Part shown: positions 7,474 to 18,955 of the stretch, in pieces
How positions within the stretch are numbered: position 1 is the stretch's first letter
Layout of the letters: every line of letters begins with the position of its first letter
From: Planctomycetota bacterium
Lineage (GTDB): Bacteria; Planctomycetota; J058; JAJDCP01
Direction of reading: 5' to 3'
Length of the DNA: 64,000 nt
NCBI GenBank assembly: GCA_029260765.1
Contig: JAJDCP010000123.1
Coordinates: 1 to 64,000, forward strand
Translations under genes and position numbers: made by a program
Notes under the pieces: generated by a model
Seen by the model: the letters and a program-made list of their open reading frames with translations, nothing else
Database searches by the model: none
What the model was told of the DNA's origin: nothing

Positions 7474-9486
7474 TTACGGGATCTCTTTGAAGGCTTCGAG
7501 CAGCTCGCTCAATTCCGCTGCATGGGCTTCGAAGTTGTTGAGACTTTCGTCTGGAACGGTGTGAAGAACCTCGTAGAGGATGCGCAAGCGTTCGATCTGC
7601 GGTCTCGCCTCTTCTCTACTGATGGCGCCCTCTTTCATCAGGATGTAGACCTGCTCGAGCTCGCGTTCCAAGTTCGCTGCGTCGGAGTCCCGCTCGAATG
7701 CTTGCCGCAGATAGTCGGCCTTCAGCAGCAGCGTGAGGAAGTCCTCCGGTCTAATGGCGGTCTCACGCCAGACCTCGAGCTCGAACACCGTCTGGTAGCT
7801 GCCAGGTTGATCGAGGCGTTGCGGCCAGCGGCCCGGGTTTGCGCGGCACCAGCGGAGCACAGGTTTTGCCCAGACCAACAGGGCTTCGACTTCTTCGGCC
7901 AGAAACGGGTGATCGAGCAGGACGATGATCGTCTTGAGGTCGGACTCGGTCCCGGGTCGGATCAACTCGGCTCCCGCAACCAAAGGCACATCGATGCGCG
8001 CAAGCATTTCGAGCAGCCTGGGCAGACTCGCTAGCGATGCATCAAAATTCCCCGCACGGCCGAGCTTGATGGCTTCCCGGAGCTGCTCCGCGCTGGCCTC
8101 GAAGAACCTCTCGTCCTCAGGGCTGTCGACGTGCAAGCGCGCGCGATCAAAGACCTGCTCGGCTGCGCCGATGGCCTCTTCCCAGCGTGTGGCGAGCTCG
8201 ACTTCGCGAGCCGGCGCGTCCACGCTCTCGACCGCCAGAGATTCGGCGGGAAACCTCTGGGCGTGGTTCCCGGCCTCGCCAGCCATCGCCTGCACAAGGG
8301 CATACCCGATCCCGAACGCGGCCAGGGCAGCCAGAATCAGACCGGCGGAGTAGATCAGAGCTCGGGAGAGCATGTGTTTCTCTGTCGAGGCCGCCCCTGG
8401 CAGCGGCGGAGGCTGCGCGGAAGCCCCTGCAGGGGACTCCTCGGCCGGAGCCGCGGGAGGTACCGTCTCAGGGGCCTCGCACAGGCTTGCCAGCGCTGCA
8501 GCCAGCTCGGCGCCTGTCTGGAAGCGCTCGTCGGGCTCTTTGTGAAGCAGCCTTGCGATGAGGGCATCCATCGGCGCGGAGATCTCTGCACGCAGGCTGC
8601 GCACGCTCGGCGCGGGCTCGGTGGTGTGCTTGAGCATCAGGTTCATCGCCGAGGGGGCCTGGAAAGGCGGCCGCCCGACCAGCAACTCGAACAGGGTGCA
8701 GCCCAGCGAATACAGATCGGAGCGGTGGTCCGCCCGGGAGGTGTCGCGGCACTGCTCGGGTGACATGTAGTGCGGCGTGCCCATGACCGCGCCGCTGCGC
8801 GTCAGATTCGAGGCCCCGTCGAGCGCCTTCGCCAGGCCGAAGTCGGCGATCTTCACCCGCCCTTCTGCCGTCAAGAGCAGGTTGTCGGGCTTGATGTCGC
8901 GGTGCACGATGCCCTTCTCGGCTGCGGCCCACAAGCCCAGCGCTGCCTGCCGGATCAGGTCGGCGGCCTCGTGTTCTTCAAGCCGCCGCCGGCTGCGGCG
9001 GAGGTCGTGCACCGAGCCCCCGTCGGCCAGACCCATGGCGATGCAATACAGCCCCCCGCTCTCGAACATGTCGTGCACCGGCACGATGTAGGGGCTATCG
9101 AGCAGTGCGACGGCCCGAGCTTCGCGCTCGAAGCGTTCGAGCATCTGGCGGTCTCGCGAGAACTGCGGAGGCAAGACCTTGATCGCCACGGGCCGGTGCA
9201 GTTTGACCTGGGTCGCCAGGAAGACCGCTCCCATGCCTCCCTCGCCGAGCTTCTTCTCGATCTGGTAGCCTGAGACCGTGCGGCCGACGAAGCTCTCGAT
9301 GCCGTGCCCGCTCGCCGTGCGGGAGACGGCTGCAGCGTCGCGCTGGGTCGGGGCGTCGCTGAGGGACTCGTGGCGCTCGGTTTCTCTCTCGCTGAGCGTC
9401 GGCGTGCTGGCAGACAGCGGCGCAGCGCAGGCAGAGCAGAATCGCGCGTTCTCAGGGTTTGGGGCGGCGCAGGCGTTGCAATACAT
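7474..9486 (-). CDS. Zinc-ribbon Ser/Thr protein kinase with one membrane helix
   Basis: A 670-residue PknB-type kinase. Residues 3-20 form a zinc ribbon (CNAC...CSAC). The kinase domain (~76-335) is canonical: LGEGGMGAVF, VAIKVLP, HRDIKPDNLLL, ADFGLAKA and MGTPHYMSPEQ. A Pro/Ala linker leads to one transmembrane helix near 375-395 and a C-terminal ~270-residue helical domain rich in Glu/Leu, likely periplasmic. This architecture suits transmembrane signalling. ATG at 9486, with GAGAAG upstream. It lies 52 bp upstream of the second kinase on the same strand, so the two may be cotranscribed. Confidence 0.9.
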   Translation of the reverse strand: MYCNACAAPNPENARFCSACAAPLSASTPTLSERETERHESLSDAPTQRDAAAVSRTASGHGIESFVGRTVSGYQIEKKLGEGGMGAVFLATQVKLHRPVAIKVLPPQFSRDRQMLERFEREARAVALLDSPYIVPVHDMFESGGLYCIAMGLADGGSVHDLRRSRRRLEEHEAADLIRQAALGLWAAAEKGIVHRDIKPDNLLLTAEGRVKIADFGLAKALDGASNLTRSGAVMGTPHYMSPEQCRDTSRADHRSDLYSLGCTLFELLVGRPPFQAPSAMNLMLKHTTEPAPSVRSLRAEISAPMDALIARLLHKEPDERFQTGAELAAALASLCEAPETVPPAAPAEESPAGASAQPPPLPGAASTEKHMLSRALIYSAGLILAALAAFGIGYALVQAMAGEAGNHAQRFPAESLAVESVDAPAREVELATRWEEAIGAAEQVFDRARLHVDSPEDERFFEASAEQLREAIKLGRAGNFDASLASLPRLLEMLARIDVPLVAGAELIRPGTESDLKTIIVLLDHPFLAEEVEALLVWAKPVLRWCRANPGRWPQRLDQPGSYQTVFELEVWRETAIRPEDFLTLLLKADYLRQAFERDSDAANLERELEQVYILMKEGAISREEARPQIERLRILYEVLHTVPDESLNNFEAHAAELSELLEAFKEIP

Positions 9487-9711
9487 GCGCTTCTCACGAG
9501 GCAGGTGAAGCTCTCACAGTACCATAGGCCGGGCAAGCTCGCAGCTGGGAGCTCAGGAGGGGATCAGTCTGCGGCGCGTCGCCGTGGAATCACGAGGTCA
9601 CGGTTGAGAACGCTGCAGGCTGCTGCCGGTCTAGCGCCGGCGGCCTGCTCATGCCAGTGTCGTCAGTATGAACGATGACAAGGCGCTGCGCCCTGTAGCG
9701 AGTTTTTCACG

Positions 9712-11307
9712 CTACGGCACGAGCGCCTCCTCGAGTCGTGCGATCAACGCGTCGAGTTCCTGGTCGGCTTCGATGGCACAGGTTCCGCACCACGAAAGAT
9801 AGGGATGCTCGTCGCGTGCAGCCCGGGCCCAGCGCAGCGCACTGGGCAGATCCCCTCGTTGCTCGCTGCAGTGCGCGAGCCTCAGGCAAGCCCGGTGCCG
9901 GGTGTTGCGGTAGGCCTGCATCAGGTTCTGGCCGGGCTCGAGCGGATCGATTTCACAATCGAGCAGCCGTGTGTAGACTTCGATCGCCGCCTCAAAATCG
10001 GCCAACTCTTCGTGCGCCAGGCCGATGTTGAACAGGGCCAGGGGATGCGAGGGCGAGCCTGGGAATTCGTCGGCCAGCCTCAGCCAGACCTCGATCGCGG
10101 CCTGGAAGGCCCTGTCCTCGAAACGAGCGAGCCCCTCTGCGAGGCGCTTCTCGGCGGCCAGCCCGCGCGCGGTCTGGGGATCGAGCGCGCGGACATCCTG
10201 GCTCCAACGTACGGCACCTGCCGGGTCGATGTTCAGCAGGCGGTCCGTGTACAGCATCTGTGCCCCCGAGCCCTGTTGCGCAAACACACCGTCCTTCGTC
10301 AGCGTGCGGCTGCTCTCGTGCGTGCCGTCCGGCCGGTAGATCCGCAGCTCGCTGTTCCAGCCGTCCCAGAGCAGCAGCCGCGCTCCAGGCATCGCCAAGC
10401 CACAGGCGCGCGCATAGCTCAACGGTGTATTCCAAACCACTTCGCCGCGGGCAGGTTCGAGCCGGCAGGCCCCCAACCTGTCGTGGAGGACAAACAGGCC
10501 CTGCTCGCGGGGCAGTAGCGCCGAGACCTCACCCTCGAGCTTCCAGAGCTCCTGGCCCGTGACGAGCTCAAAGGCGAACAGTCTGTTGGCGCTACGAGGG
10601 GCGGGCAGGTAGGCGAACAAGCGCTGACTGTCTGCGGCAAACAGTGGGCCCGGGGACATCGAAATGCTGCAAGCAGCGATCATCTTCGACCAGCGTATCT
10701 GCCCATCGCTCAGGGATCGTAGCTCGAGCCGTACATCTTTGTCCCCTTCATTGCGCGCGAGTCCAAAACAACCGTCCGTCAAGAAACCCCGTCCGTCGAA
10801 ATCGCCGTCCACCTGCCATAGCAGGCGTCCCGAGATCTCCAGGCAGCTGAGGCGCTCGAGATCTTGGATCAGGACCCGGTCCTCCTGGACGTGTACGGCA
10901 GCCAGCCAGCTGCCCTCGAACTGCCAGAGTGGCTCACCCGTGCCTGGATCGAGGCATGCCAGCTCGCGACCATCGGGGCTGCGCACCAGCAGGGGACTTG
11001 TCCACAGCGCGCCCACCGAGTCTCGCTTCCAGAGCACGGCCCCGTTCTGTGCGTTGAGGCAGACGAGTTGGTTTTCAGCCAGGCGCGCGAGCACCACCGC
11101 GTCCTGGCAGGCCAGCTCGACGATGGCTGCAGCCAGGTCGGCGCTCCACAGGCCGGCACCTGTGTCGGGTTCAAACACGAAGAGCCTGCCCAGGTCGCCG
11201 CCCACGCAGCTGACCTGGTCGCCGGTCGCCGTGTGGCGCCAGCGGTCGGTGGGGGTCTGTGCCTGGATGAGCAGGCTGGTAGTGAGCACGATCAGAAGAC
11301 TGCGCAT
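9712..11307 (-). CDS. Exported PQQ-like beta-propeller protein with C-terminal TPR repeats
   Basis: A 531-residue protein with an N-terminal signal peptide (MRSLLIVLTTSLLIQAQ). Residues ~20-390 show repeating blades with PQQ/BamB-type motifs (e.g. ...TGAGLWSADL, NAQNGAVLWKRD, GTGEPLWQFEG), each pairing a W with an A/G-x-D/N-G element. Residues ~400-520 hold TPR-like helices (FQAAIEVWLRLADEFPGSP, FEAAIEVYTRLL). It is probably a periplasmic scaffold; no enzymatic cofactor site is evident. The start at ATG 11307 is chosen over a TTG at 11319 because GAGGAA sits six bases before it. It is upstream of the two kinase genes on the same strand, divergent from the peptidase. Confidence 0.8.
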   Translation of the reverse strand: MRSLLIVLTTSLLIQAQTPTDRWRHTATGDQVSCVGGDLGRLFVFEPDTGAGLWSADLAAAIVELACQDAVVLARLAENQLVCLNAQNGAVLWKRDSVGALWTSPLLVRSPDGRELACLDPGTGEPLWQFEGSWLAAVHVQEDRVLIQDLERLSCLEISGRLLWQVDGDFDGRGFLTDGCFGLARNEGDKDVRLELRSLSDGQIRWSKMIAACSISMSPGPLFAADSQRLFAYLPAPRSANRLFAFELVTGQELWKLEGEVSALLPREQGLFVLHDRLGACRLEPARGEVVWNTPLSYARACGLAMPGARLLLWDGWNSELRIYRPDGTHESSRTLTKDGVFAQQGSGAQMLYTDRLLNIDPAGAVRWSQDVRALDPQTARGLAAEKRLAEGLARFEDRAFQAAIEVWLRLADEFPGSPSHPLALFNIGLAHEELADFEAAIEVYTRLLDCEIDPLEPGQNLMQAYRNTRHRACLRLAHCSEQRGDLPSALRWARAARDEHPYLSWCGTCAIEADQELDALIARLEEALVP

Positions 11308-11491
11308 GGTGTTCCTCAAGCAGATGGTGTGCGAGCTTGGACAACCGAGGGCCGATCTGCTTCACAGTTTTCTGACGAAAACCTCTCCAGCTCAAGACAG
11401 CCTGGCTCGCTGCTTCGACGGATGGGCTTGACCAGCTGGGAAGCTGGGCGAAGATGCTGCCTGAAGCCTTTCCCCTTCCTGCGAGGATTTG

Positions 11492-13972
<2,481 letters not shown>

Positions 13973-14059
13973 GTCGGGGGGATGATTGCGGGCGCGAAGC
14001 TGTACTCGTACCCTGAAACGAAGTCTGTAGAGTAAGATCGTCCAACACCTAAGGATGGG

Positions 14060-14725
14060 ATGTGCATGCGTTTCTCAAGTCTGCTCGTGCTGGCGCTGTT
14101 GACCGCGCTCGCGCCGTTGGCGGCCGATGATGTGGTGACCGAGGAAGAGTCGGGAGTCGAGTTTGCGGCCCAGATCGAGGGTGTCGGGGGCACAAAGTTG
14201 ACGTGCACGGGGGTGAGCTGCCGTGAGAAGACCTGGTTGGCGGTCAACGTCTACGCGGTGGCCCAGTACGCCGATGCTGCAGCGTTGGCGCGTGCGTTGG
14301 CGGGCTGGCAGGGCAAACCGGCCAGTGATCTGATCGAAGAGCAGGCTTTCTTCGACGCGATGTCGGCGGCCGACTGCGAGAAGCGCCTGAATCTGCACTT
14401 TGTCTACGACGTCGACGCAGAGACCATCCGTGAGTCTTTCCGGGAGAGCCTGGTGACGGCCATGGGAGGCGAGGTCTCAGCCAATGGCGACGCGTTCATC
14501 GACTGGTTTCAGAAAGAGGTCGAAGATGGTACCGAGCTCGAGATCCGCAGCCTGCCTGGCGGCACGCTCCAAGGCTATCAGGACGGGACCCTGATCGGTA
14601 GCATTGAGAACGACCGTGGCCTGGCGACCGCAGTCTGGAAGATCTGGTTCCAGGAAGAGCTGGCGGACGACTACCTGCTGACAGTCAAGCAGCAGTTGAT
14701 CGGGCGCATCGCAGAGATCTGGTGA
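14060..14725 (+). CDS. Exported chalcone isomerase-like protein
   Basis: A 221-residue protein with a signal peptide ending near ALAPLAAD. The mature part matches the bacterial chalcone-isomerase-like fold: an opening like TGVSCREKTWLAVNVYAVAQY, a central helix region, and LESGTLQGYQDG-type turns near the end. Bacterial members are usually non-catalytic fatty-acid-binding-like proteins of the envelope. Two ATGs compete: 14060 (AAGGA four bases upstream) and 14066 (ten bases); the first is given. The stop lies two bases from the end of the convergent GST gene, leaving no room for a terminator. Confidence 0.75.
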   Translation: MCMRFSSLLVLALLTALAPLAADDVVTEEESGVEFAAQIEGVGGTKLTCTGVSCREKTWLAVNVYAVAQYADAAALARALAGWQGKPASDLIEEQAFFDAMSAADCEKRLNLHFVYDVDAETIRESFRESLVTAMGGEVSANGDAFIDWFQKEVEDGTELEIRSLPGGTLQGYQDGTLIGSIENDRGLATAVWKIWFQEELADDYLLTVKQQLIGRIAEIW

Positions 14726-14726
14726 G

Positions 14727-15368
14727 CTACACTTCTTCGTCTGCCCCGTAGATCTCTTCTTCGGCTCCCTCAGGCTCGGGAATCACCGCGGGGCCTCCCG
14801 CGCGTTGGTAAGCCTCGCGCTGGCTGAGCCGTTGGGCGTACTTCTGCAGGCTGGGGAAGGGCTCCAGCGCGGCGGCAGCATCGGCCCAGATCGCCATCGA
14901 GCCGAGCATCACATCGGCGGCGCTGAACGACTCGCCGAGCAGGTAGGGCCCCGGGTCGACAGCCTTGTCGAGCACGCCGAACACAGCGGCCAGATGGTCG
15001 CGGGCTTCCGGGGACGGACCCTCCGGAGGCGCCATCAAGACGGGCATGGCCGCCTGTTCCAGGGTCGCCACACCGAAGACCATCCACTGGCAGTACGCCG
15101 CCCGGGGCTCGTCGAAGCCGAGTGCGGGGGCGAGACCGAGGTCGCTGTGTTTCTCGGCGAGATACAGGCAGATGGCGGCGGATTCGTAGATCGTGACCGA
15201 GTCGTCGACGAGCGCAGGGACCTTGCCTAGCGGGTGGATCTTTCGGTAGTCATCTGAGGCGCGCAGCGCATCGTCGACCTCGACCAACTCGTAGACCAGT
15301 CCCAGCTCTTCGAGCAACCAACGGGGACGGATGGCGCGGGTTCGTGGGCGCCAGTACAACTTGAGCAT
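14727..15368 (-). CDS. Glutathione S-transferase family protein
   Basis: A 213-residue cytoplasmic GST. The N-terminal thioredoxin-like domain (1-78) contains LYWRPRTRAIRPRWLLEELG and the glutathione-binding turn KVPALVDDSVTIYESAAIC with the cis-Pro and the Glu-Ser pair. The C-terminal helical domain contains the N-capping box region SFSAADVMLGSM. An acidic tail (GAEEEIYGADEEV) follows. The open frame runs 128 codons upstream, but the ATG at 15368 has AGGAGAGGAG before it. Role is probably detoxification by glutathione conjugation; substrate cannot be predicted. Confidence 0.88.
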   Translation of the reverse strand: MLKLYWRPRTRAIRPRWLLEELGLVYELVEVDDALRASDDYRKIHPLGKVPALVDDSVTIYESAAICLYLAEKHSDLGLAPALGFDEPRAAYCQWMVFGVATLEQAAMPVLMAPPEGPSPEARDHLAAVFGVLDKAVDPGPYLLGESFSAADVMLGSMAIWADAAAALEPFPSLQKYAQRLSQREAYQRAGGPAVIPEPEGAEEEIYGADEEV

Positions 15369-15442
15369 AACTGTCTCCTCTCCTGCAAGGACACCCGCAT
15401 CGTAGCCGGCGAGGGGAGCGGGGCGCAAGCCGAAGCTGAAGC

Positions 15443-16036
15443 TCAGTCCGCCGCCAGCACCGGGGAAGCCTGGCGTACGGATCGGCGGCGGGCGCGGCCC
15501 AGGGAGTAGTCGGCGGTCAACTCGGGCCGGACCTCGCCAGTCTCGGGGTCGCACAGCCAGACAGGGGTATGGCGGCGGGGAATGCGCACCTGCCCGGGAT
15601 GGCTGTAGGTGCGGAACACCAGATCCCAGAAAGGGCTGGTCACCCCGTGGTTGCGTTTGGTCGCGCGGAAGTGGTGGAAGAAATGATGGCGGCGCGCCCA
15701 GCGGCCATACGCAGTGCTGGGGGGATGGCGGTGCAGGTGCGCATGCAGCCATTCGTAGTAGCCGTAACAGGCCAGAAACCCCAGCACGAAGGCCGCGCCA
15801 TGCCAGACCCCCCAGAGGAGCATCGTAGGGGGAGCGATCAGAAGCGTCGCTCGGGCGGCTGCACCGAGTTTGTAACGCAACGGCGCAAAGTACTTGGGGT
15901 CGGCATGATGCTGCAGGTGGTGCTGGGTGAATGCAGCGGCGCTGCCAGGCTCATGGCCACGGAAACGGTGGAACAGGTACTCGACCAGGGTCCAGCTGAA
16001 AGCGCCTCCCAACAGGGCGATGATCGCGGTACTCAC
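15443..16036 (-). CDS. Fatty acid hydroxylase / sterol desaturase superfamily membrane protein
   Basis: A 197-residue integral membrane di-iron oxygenase. The clustered histidine motifs HRFRGH, HHLQHH, HAHLHRH and HHFFHH are those of the fatty acid hydroxylase superfamily and ligate a di-iron site. About four membrane spans fit between them. The family hydroxylates or desaturates acyl chains, sterols or carotenoids; substrate unknown. The start is GTG at 16036, preceded by TTGAGGAGAG, and the ribosome binding site includes the stop of the TetR gene. The two genes are therefore coupled, and the TetR protein probably controls this enzyme. Confidence 0.82.
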   Translation of the reverse strand: MSTAIIALLGGAFSWTLVEYLFHRFRGHEPGSAAAFTQHHLQHHADPKYFAPLRYKLGAAARATLLIAPPTMLLWGVWHGAAFVLGFLACYGYYEWLHAHLHRHPPSTAYGRWARRHHFFHHFRATKRNHGVTSPFWDLVFRTYSHPGQVRIPRRHTPVWLCDPETGEVRPELTADYSLGRARRRSVRQASPVLAAD

Positions 16037-16046
16037 AGCTCTCTCC

Positions 16047-16817
16047 TCAAGTGCTATCGGGTTTGGGGCGCACGCCGATGCGAGCCAGCGGCTCGGCAGC
16101 GTCGAGGGCGCCCAGGCGTTCTTGCGCGTCAACGAGCGCGCTCGGGCTGGCTCCCCAACCGAGCAGCAGCCCGTCGATGATGTGGCGTGACAGCCGAGGG
16201 CTGTCGGCCAGAAAGGGTTCGTGGCGGCCGAGCTTGCGGAGTTGCAGCACACCTTGCACCGCACCCCACATCGCCACGGAGCGTTCGAGGGCCGGCCCGG
16301 CCTGAAGGGCTCCGGCCTGCTGGGCGGCGCCGACCAGGCGCGCGTTGTGGCTGAGCATCTTCATGGCAGCCTGCATCAGCAGCGGGGCCTGCTCGTCGGG
16401 AACCAGGGCGAGGGGGTGGCCGACGATCAAGCTGATCAAATGGAAGCGCGCGGGCAACAGCTCAGGCAGCTTGATGTAGAAGCTGAAGCTGGCCAGGATC
16501 GGCAGCAAAGCGGCTGGATGTGCGGGCGCAGGTTGCTTGACGAGGTATCGCTCGCAAACCTCTTGCACCTCGCCAAGCATCTCCGAGAGCTCTTGTAAGA
16601 CCTGGGCCTCGAGCGCCGCGAGGATGTCTCCTTTCGAGGAGAAGTACCGGTACAGCGCCCCCGGGGTGAGATCGAGCCGATCCGCCAAGCGATGGATGGT
16701 CAGCTCGTCCAGTCCGCCGTCGATCAGAATCTGCATCGCCGTGTCGAGGATGTTCTGCATGCGGCGGGCACGTTTGCGCCGGACGCGCGGGCTATGTTCA
16801 GTCATTTTGTGAACCAT
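16047..16817 (-). CDS. TetR-family transcriptional regulator
   Basis: A 256-residue regulator with the TetR HTH at ~20-65 (ILDTAMQILIDGGLDELTIHRLADRLDLTPGALY, quoted in part, then YRYFSSKGDIL) and a helical ligand-binding C-terminal domain. It is the promoter-proximal partner of the membrane hydroxylase gene, so it may be autoregulatory and sense acyl or lipid ligands. ATGs at 16817 and 16805 are both possible. A candidate promoter at 16824-16852 places the transcript start close to 16817, which would favour 16805 or a leaderless message. Confidence 0.88.
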   Translation of the reverse strand: MVHKMTEHSPRVRRKRARRMQNILDTAMQILIDGGLDELTIHRLADRLDLTPGALYRYFSSKGDILAALEAQVLQELSEMLGEVQEVCERYLVKQPAPAHPAALLPILASFSFYIKLPELLPARFHLISLIVGHPLALVPDEQAPLLMQAAMKMLSHNARLVGAAQQAGALQAGPALERSVAMWGAVQGVLQLRKLGRHEPFLADSPRLSRHIIDGLLLGWGASPSALVDAQERLGALDAAEPLARIGVRPKPDST

Positions 16818-16823
16818 TTTTAC

Positions 16824-16852
16824 TTTGTAGCCGTTGGGCAGTTTGTAGACAA
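16824..16852 (-). promoter_or_regulatory. Candidate sigma-70 promoter of the TetR/hydroxylase pair
   Basis: On the minus strand TTGTCT (16852-16847), a 17-base spacer and TACAAA (16829-16824) precede the TetR ATG. A direct repeat TTTGTAG occurs at 16824-16830 and 16842-16848 on the plus strand, a possible regulator site. Motif-based only. Confidence 0.4.
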
Positions 16853-17033
16853 GACATTTCTTCAGCTATTGTGCCGGCGATACGTGCAGCGCGCAGCCAC
16901 AAAAGCGAGGCAGCTGGGGAAGAACCGTGACGCATGGCCGGCACACAATCGCTGGCAGGCCTTGAGATGGTGTGTTTCCTGCTGGGCGAACCTGATGCTT
17001 GGGGAGGGGCAGAGCTCATTAGGAGGCACAACG

Positions 17034-17339
17034 ATGTCGTTTCGCTGGTTGCTCTGGTGCGTCGTGGCACTCTGGATCTGGCAGGAGCAGAAGATGGAAT
17101 CCGTACAGCAGGTCGTGTGTGAAGTGGTCGAGACAGGTGAGGTCCCGGGTCTGGTTGCGGTCTCGGCCGGGCTGGAGAGCGGCTTGCGCGCGGGCCTCGC
17201 CTGCCGCTTCTGGCGCGCCGCCCAACCCGTCGGGCAGGGCCGGGTCTGGTTCGCCCTGGAGCGGTTCGCCAGCGTGCGGATCGAGGACGGCAGCATCGAG
17301 CTGGGAGACTCGGTGGTCGTGTGGCTCGACGGCGGCTAG
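17034..17339 (+). CDS. Small membrane-anchored or exported protein
   Basis: A 101-residue protein starting at an ATG with a perfect AGGAGG seven bases upstream. Residues 1-17 are hydrophobic (MSFRWLLWCVVALWIWQ), a signal anchor or signal peptide. The rest has short strands and a pattern of GLESGLRAG ... RVWFALERF ... IELGDSVVVWL, similar to the small beta-barrel found at the end of some cell-envelope proteins that read GSxxGVxxGD. I do not assign a family. It is divergent from TetR and convergent with the methyltransferase. Confidence 0.7.
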   Translation: MSFRWLLWCVVALWIWQEQKMESVQQVVCEVVETGEVPGLVAVSAGLESGLRAGLACRFWRAAQPVGQGRVWFALERFASVRIEDGSIELGDSVVVWLDGG

Positions 17340-17377
17340 CGGTGCAGTGCTGCAAGGGCGCTGCAGCGACGTCTGTT

Positions 17378-18859
17378 TCAGGCCACGATCTCCAGCATGC
17401 CCAACTCGAGCATCGCGCGCAGCGTACGCAGCAGCAACGCTTGCGGGTGCCCCTGGGCTGACACAGCATCGCAGGCCGCACCCGCGTCGCTTGCCTGCGG
17501 CAATGCCTCCAAAAGCGCGACGATGTGGCCCTGCAGGTCGAGCGTGCGCTGCAGAGGGCCCGGCGCCGTGCGGAAGCGGAAACTCGGCTTGCCCCCCGTC
17601 AGCGGCTGGCGGCGCTCGAGCTCAGAGCCTGCGGGCGGTGCGGCATGTATGCCGCGCAGCTGTTCGTCGTCGAGCTGCTCGACCCGGTCCCGCCTCTGGA
17701 ACAGGGCCAGAACCCTGTCTCCCGCCGCAGCGCGCGGAGGAAGCACCTCCTCTTCACAGTGCCAGGCCCGACCCGGGCCTGGGTGTCGACGCAGGTGGAT
17801 CACCCCCGCTCCCACCTGCGCGATGCCCTGCTGCATGTAGCCGGCGATCCAGCGCAGCAGCTCGTCGCGGTAGTCGGGGTAGCTCTGCCCGAAGCTGCTC
17901 TTGACCTGGTCGACGGCATAGTCGAACGGTGTCAGGCGTCCGAAGTCATGGATGCAGCTGTCCCAGCGCGTGCTGCCCAGCCAGCCTTCGAGCTTGCGAC
18001 GGTAGGAGCCGCCGTGATGGACCAGGTGGGTCACGATCTGGCACAGACCATCGTCGGCGAGGTGTGCGTCGAGCCCCGCGACGATGCGGGCGAGCACATC
18101 CTCACCGCTCGGGCCCCCGTCTCGGAAGGCCAGTCTCTGTTCAGGCGAGGGCACAAAGGGCGGATTGGACAGGATGCGGTCGAACCGCTCGCCGGCGACC
18201 GGCCCGTAGACATCTCCCTGCCGGAGCTCGATGTCGGGCACACCGTTGAGCAGCGCGTTCAGTTGCGCGAACGCCAGCGCACGGGGGTTGATGTCGATCC
18301 CCACCACGCGCTGGCTGTGCGCGCGCGCCAGAATCGAGTGGACGCCTGAGCCCACACCGATCTCCAAGGTCGATCCGACGGGCCCGCGAGGCGTCAGCCG
18401 GGCCAGCGCATAGCTGTCGCCTCCCAGGTACATGACGGGTTCAGCGGGCGCTGAGGCGCGCAGCCTGGGCAGGTGGCGGAAGCGGTGGTCGGTGGCGAAG
18501 ACCCGCCCCAGACAGGGGTACAGACTGACTGCAGAGACCACCCTACCGTCCTCGAGTCGTTGCAACATCCCGAGTTTGAGCAGGAAGTCACGGCGGTCCG
18601 CGCCGAGCAGGTCTCCCGCGGCCTCAAACTGCAGCGCCCCCTGGAGCAGGAACATCGCAATCAACTTGTCGATCACCAAGCCCTGGGAGAGGTAGCCGCG
18701 CAGGTAGATCGGATACCGGTCCAGCCGCAGGCCGCTGAGCTCGTCAAGCTGCAGGCGCTTCTGGATGCCCGATTCGCTGTAGCCCTGGGCTGCCAGATAG
18801 GCGGCGAAGGCCTGCAGGGCGTCGGCTTCGAGGTGCTCTTCGACGAAGGGAGTTTGCAT
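17378..18859 (-). CDS. Class I SAM-dependent methyltransferase with N5-glutamine-type motif
   Basis: A 493-residue protein. Residues ~1-150 are a helical N-terminal domain. The Rossmann methyltransferase spans ~165-340: motif I LEIGVGSGVHSILA, acidic end VVGIDINPRAL and the NPPF tetrapeptide (ILSNPPFVPSP) that marks enzymes methylating amide or exocyclic nitrogens, such as PrmC/HemK and RNA N6 methylases. The C-terminal ~130 residues are unassigned. Similar long enzymes with an N-terminal extension are annotated only as methyltransferases. Monocistronic, with a terminator of the upstream gene just before it. Confidence 0.82.
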   Translation of the reverse strand: MQTPFVEEHLEADALQAFAAYLAAQGYSESGIQKRLQLDELSGLRLDRYPIYLRGYLSQGLVIDKLIAMFLLQGALQFEAAGDLLGADRRDFLLKLGMLQRLEDGRVVSAVSLYPCLGRVFATDHRFRHLPRLRASAPAEPVMYLGGDSYALARLTPRGPVGSTLEIGVGSGVHSILARAHSQRVVGIDINPRALAFAQLNALLNGVPDIELRQGDVYGPVAGERFDRILSNPPFVPSPEQRLAFRDGGPSGEDVLARIVAGLDAHLADDGLCQIVTHLVHHGGSYRRKLEGWLGSTRWDSCIHDFGRLTPFDYAVDQVKSSFGQSYPDYRDELLRWIAGYMQQGIAQVGAGVIHLRRHPGPGRAWHCEEEVLPPRAAAGDRVLALFQRRDRVEQLDDEQLRGIHAAPPAGSELERRQPLTGGKPSFRFRTAPGPLQRTLDLQGHIVALLEALPQASDAGAACDAVSAQGHPQALLLRTLRAMLELGMLEIVA

Positions 18860-18897
18860 GTCGGCTCCAGCACGGGCTGCTGCACGGAACCAAGCGA

Positions 18898-18921
18898 AAG
18901 CCCCGCTTCTCAGCGGGGCTT
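18898..18921 (-). terminator. Probable rho-independent terminator
   Basis: A 9-bp GC stem AAGCCCCGC / GCGGGGCTT with a six-base loop, lying 35 bp beyond the stop of the membrane-anchored HTH gene on the minus strand and followed there by TTTCGCTT. It would end transcription of the 20678-18956 unit before the methyltransferase gene. Confidence 0.65.
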
Positions 18922-18955
18922 CGTGATTCAGCGCCAGGCATTCGGGCGGTGTGGC

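Noticed and set aside
14727..15752. Longer GST frame starting at 15752
   Set aside because: The extra 128 residues are Pro/Arg-rich and overlap the hydroxylase gene; the internal ATG at 15368 has a strong ribosome binding site.
15443..16264. Longer hydroxylase frame starting at 16264
   Set aside because: It would overlap most of the end of the TetR gene; GTG at 16036 has a perfect ribosome binding site and starts at the first membrane helix.
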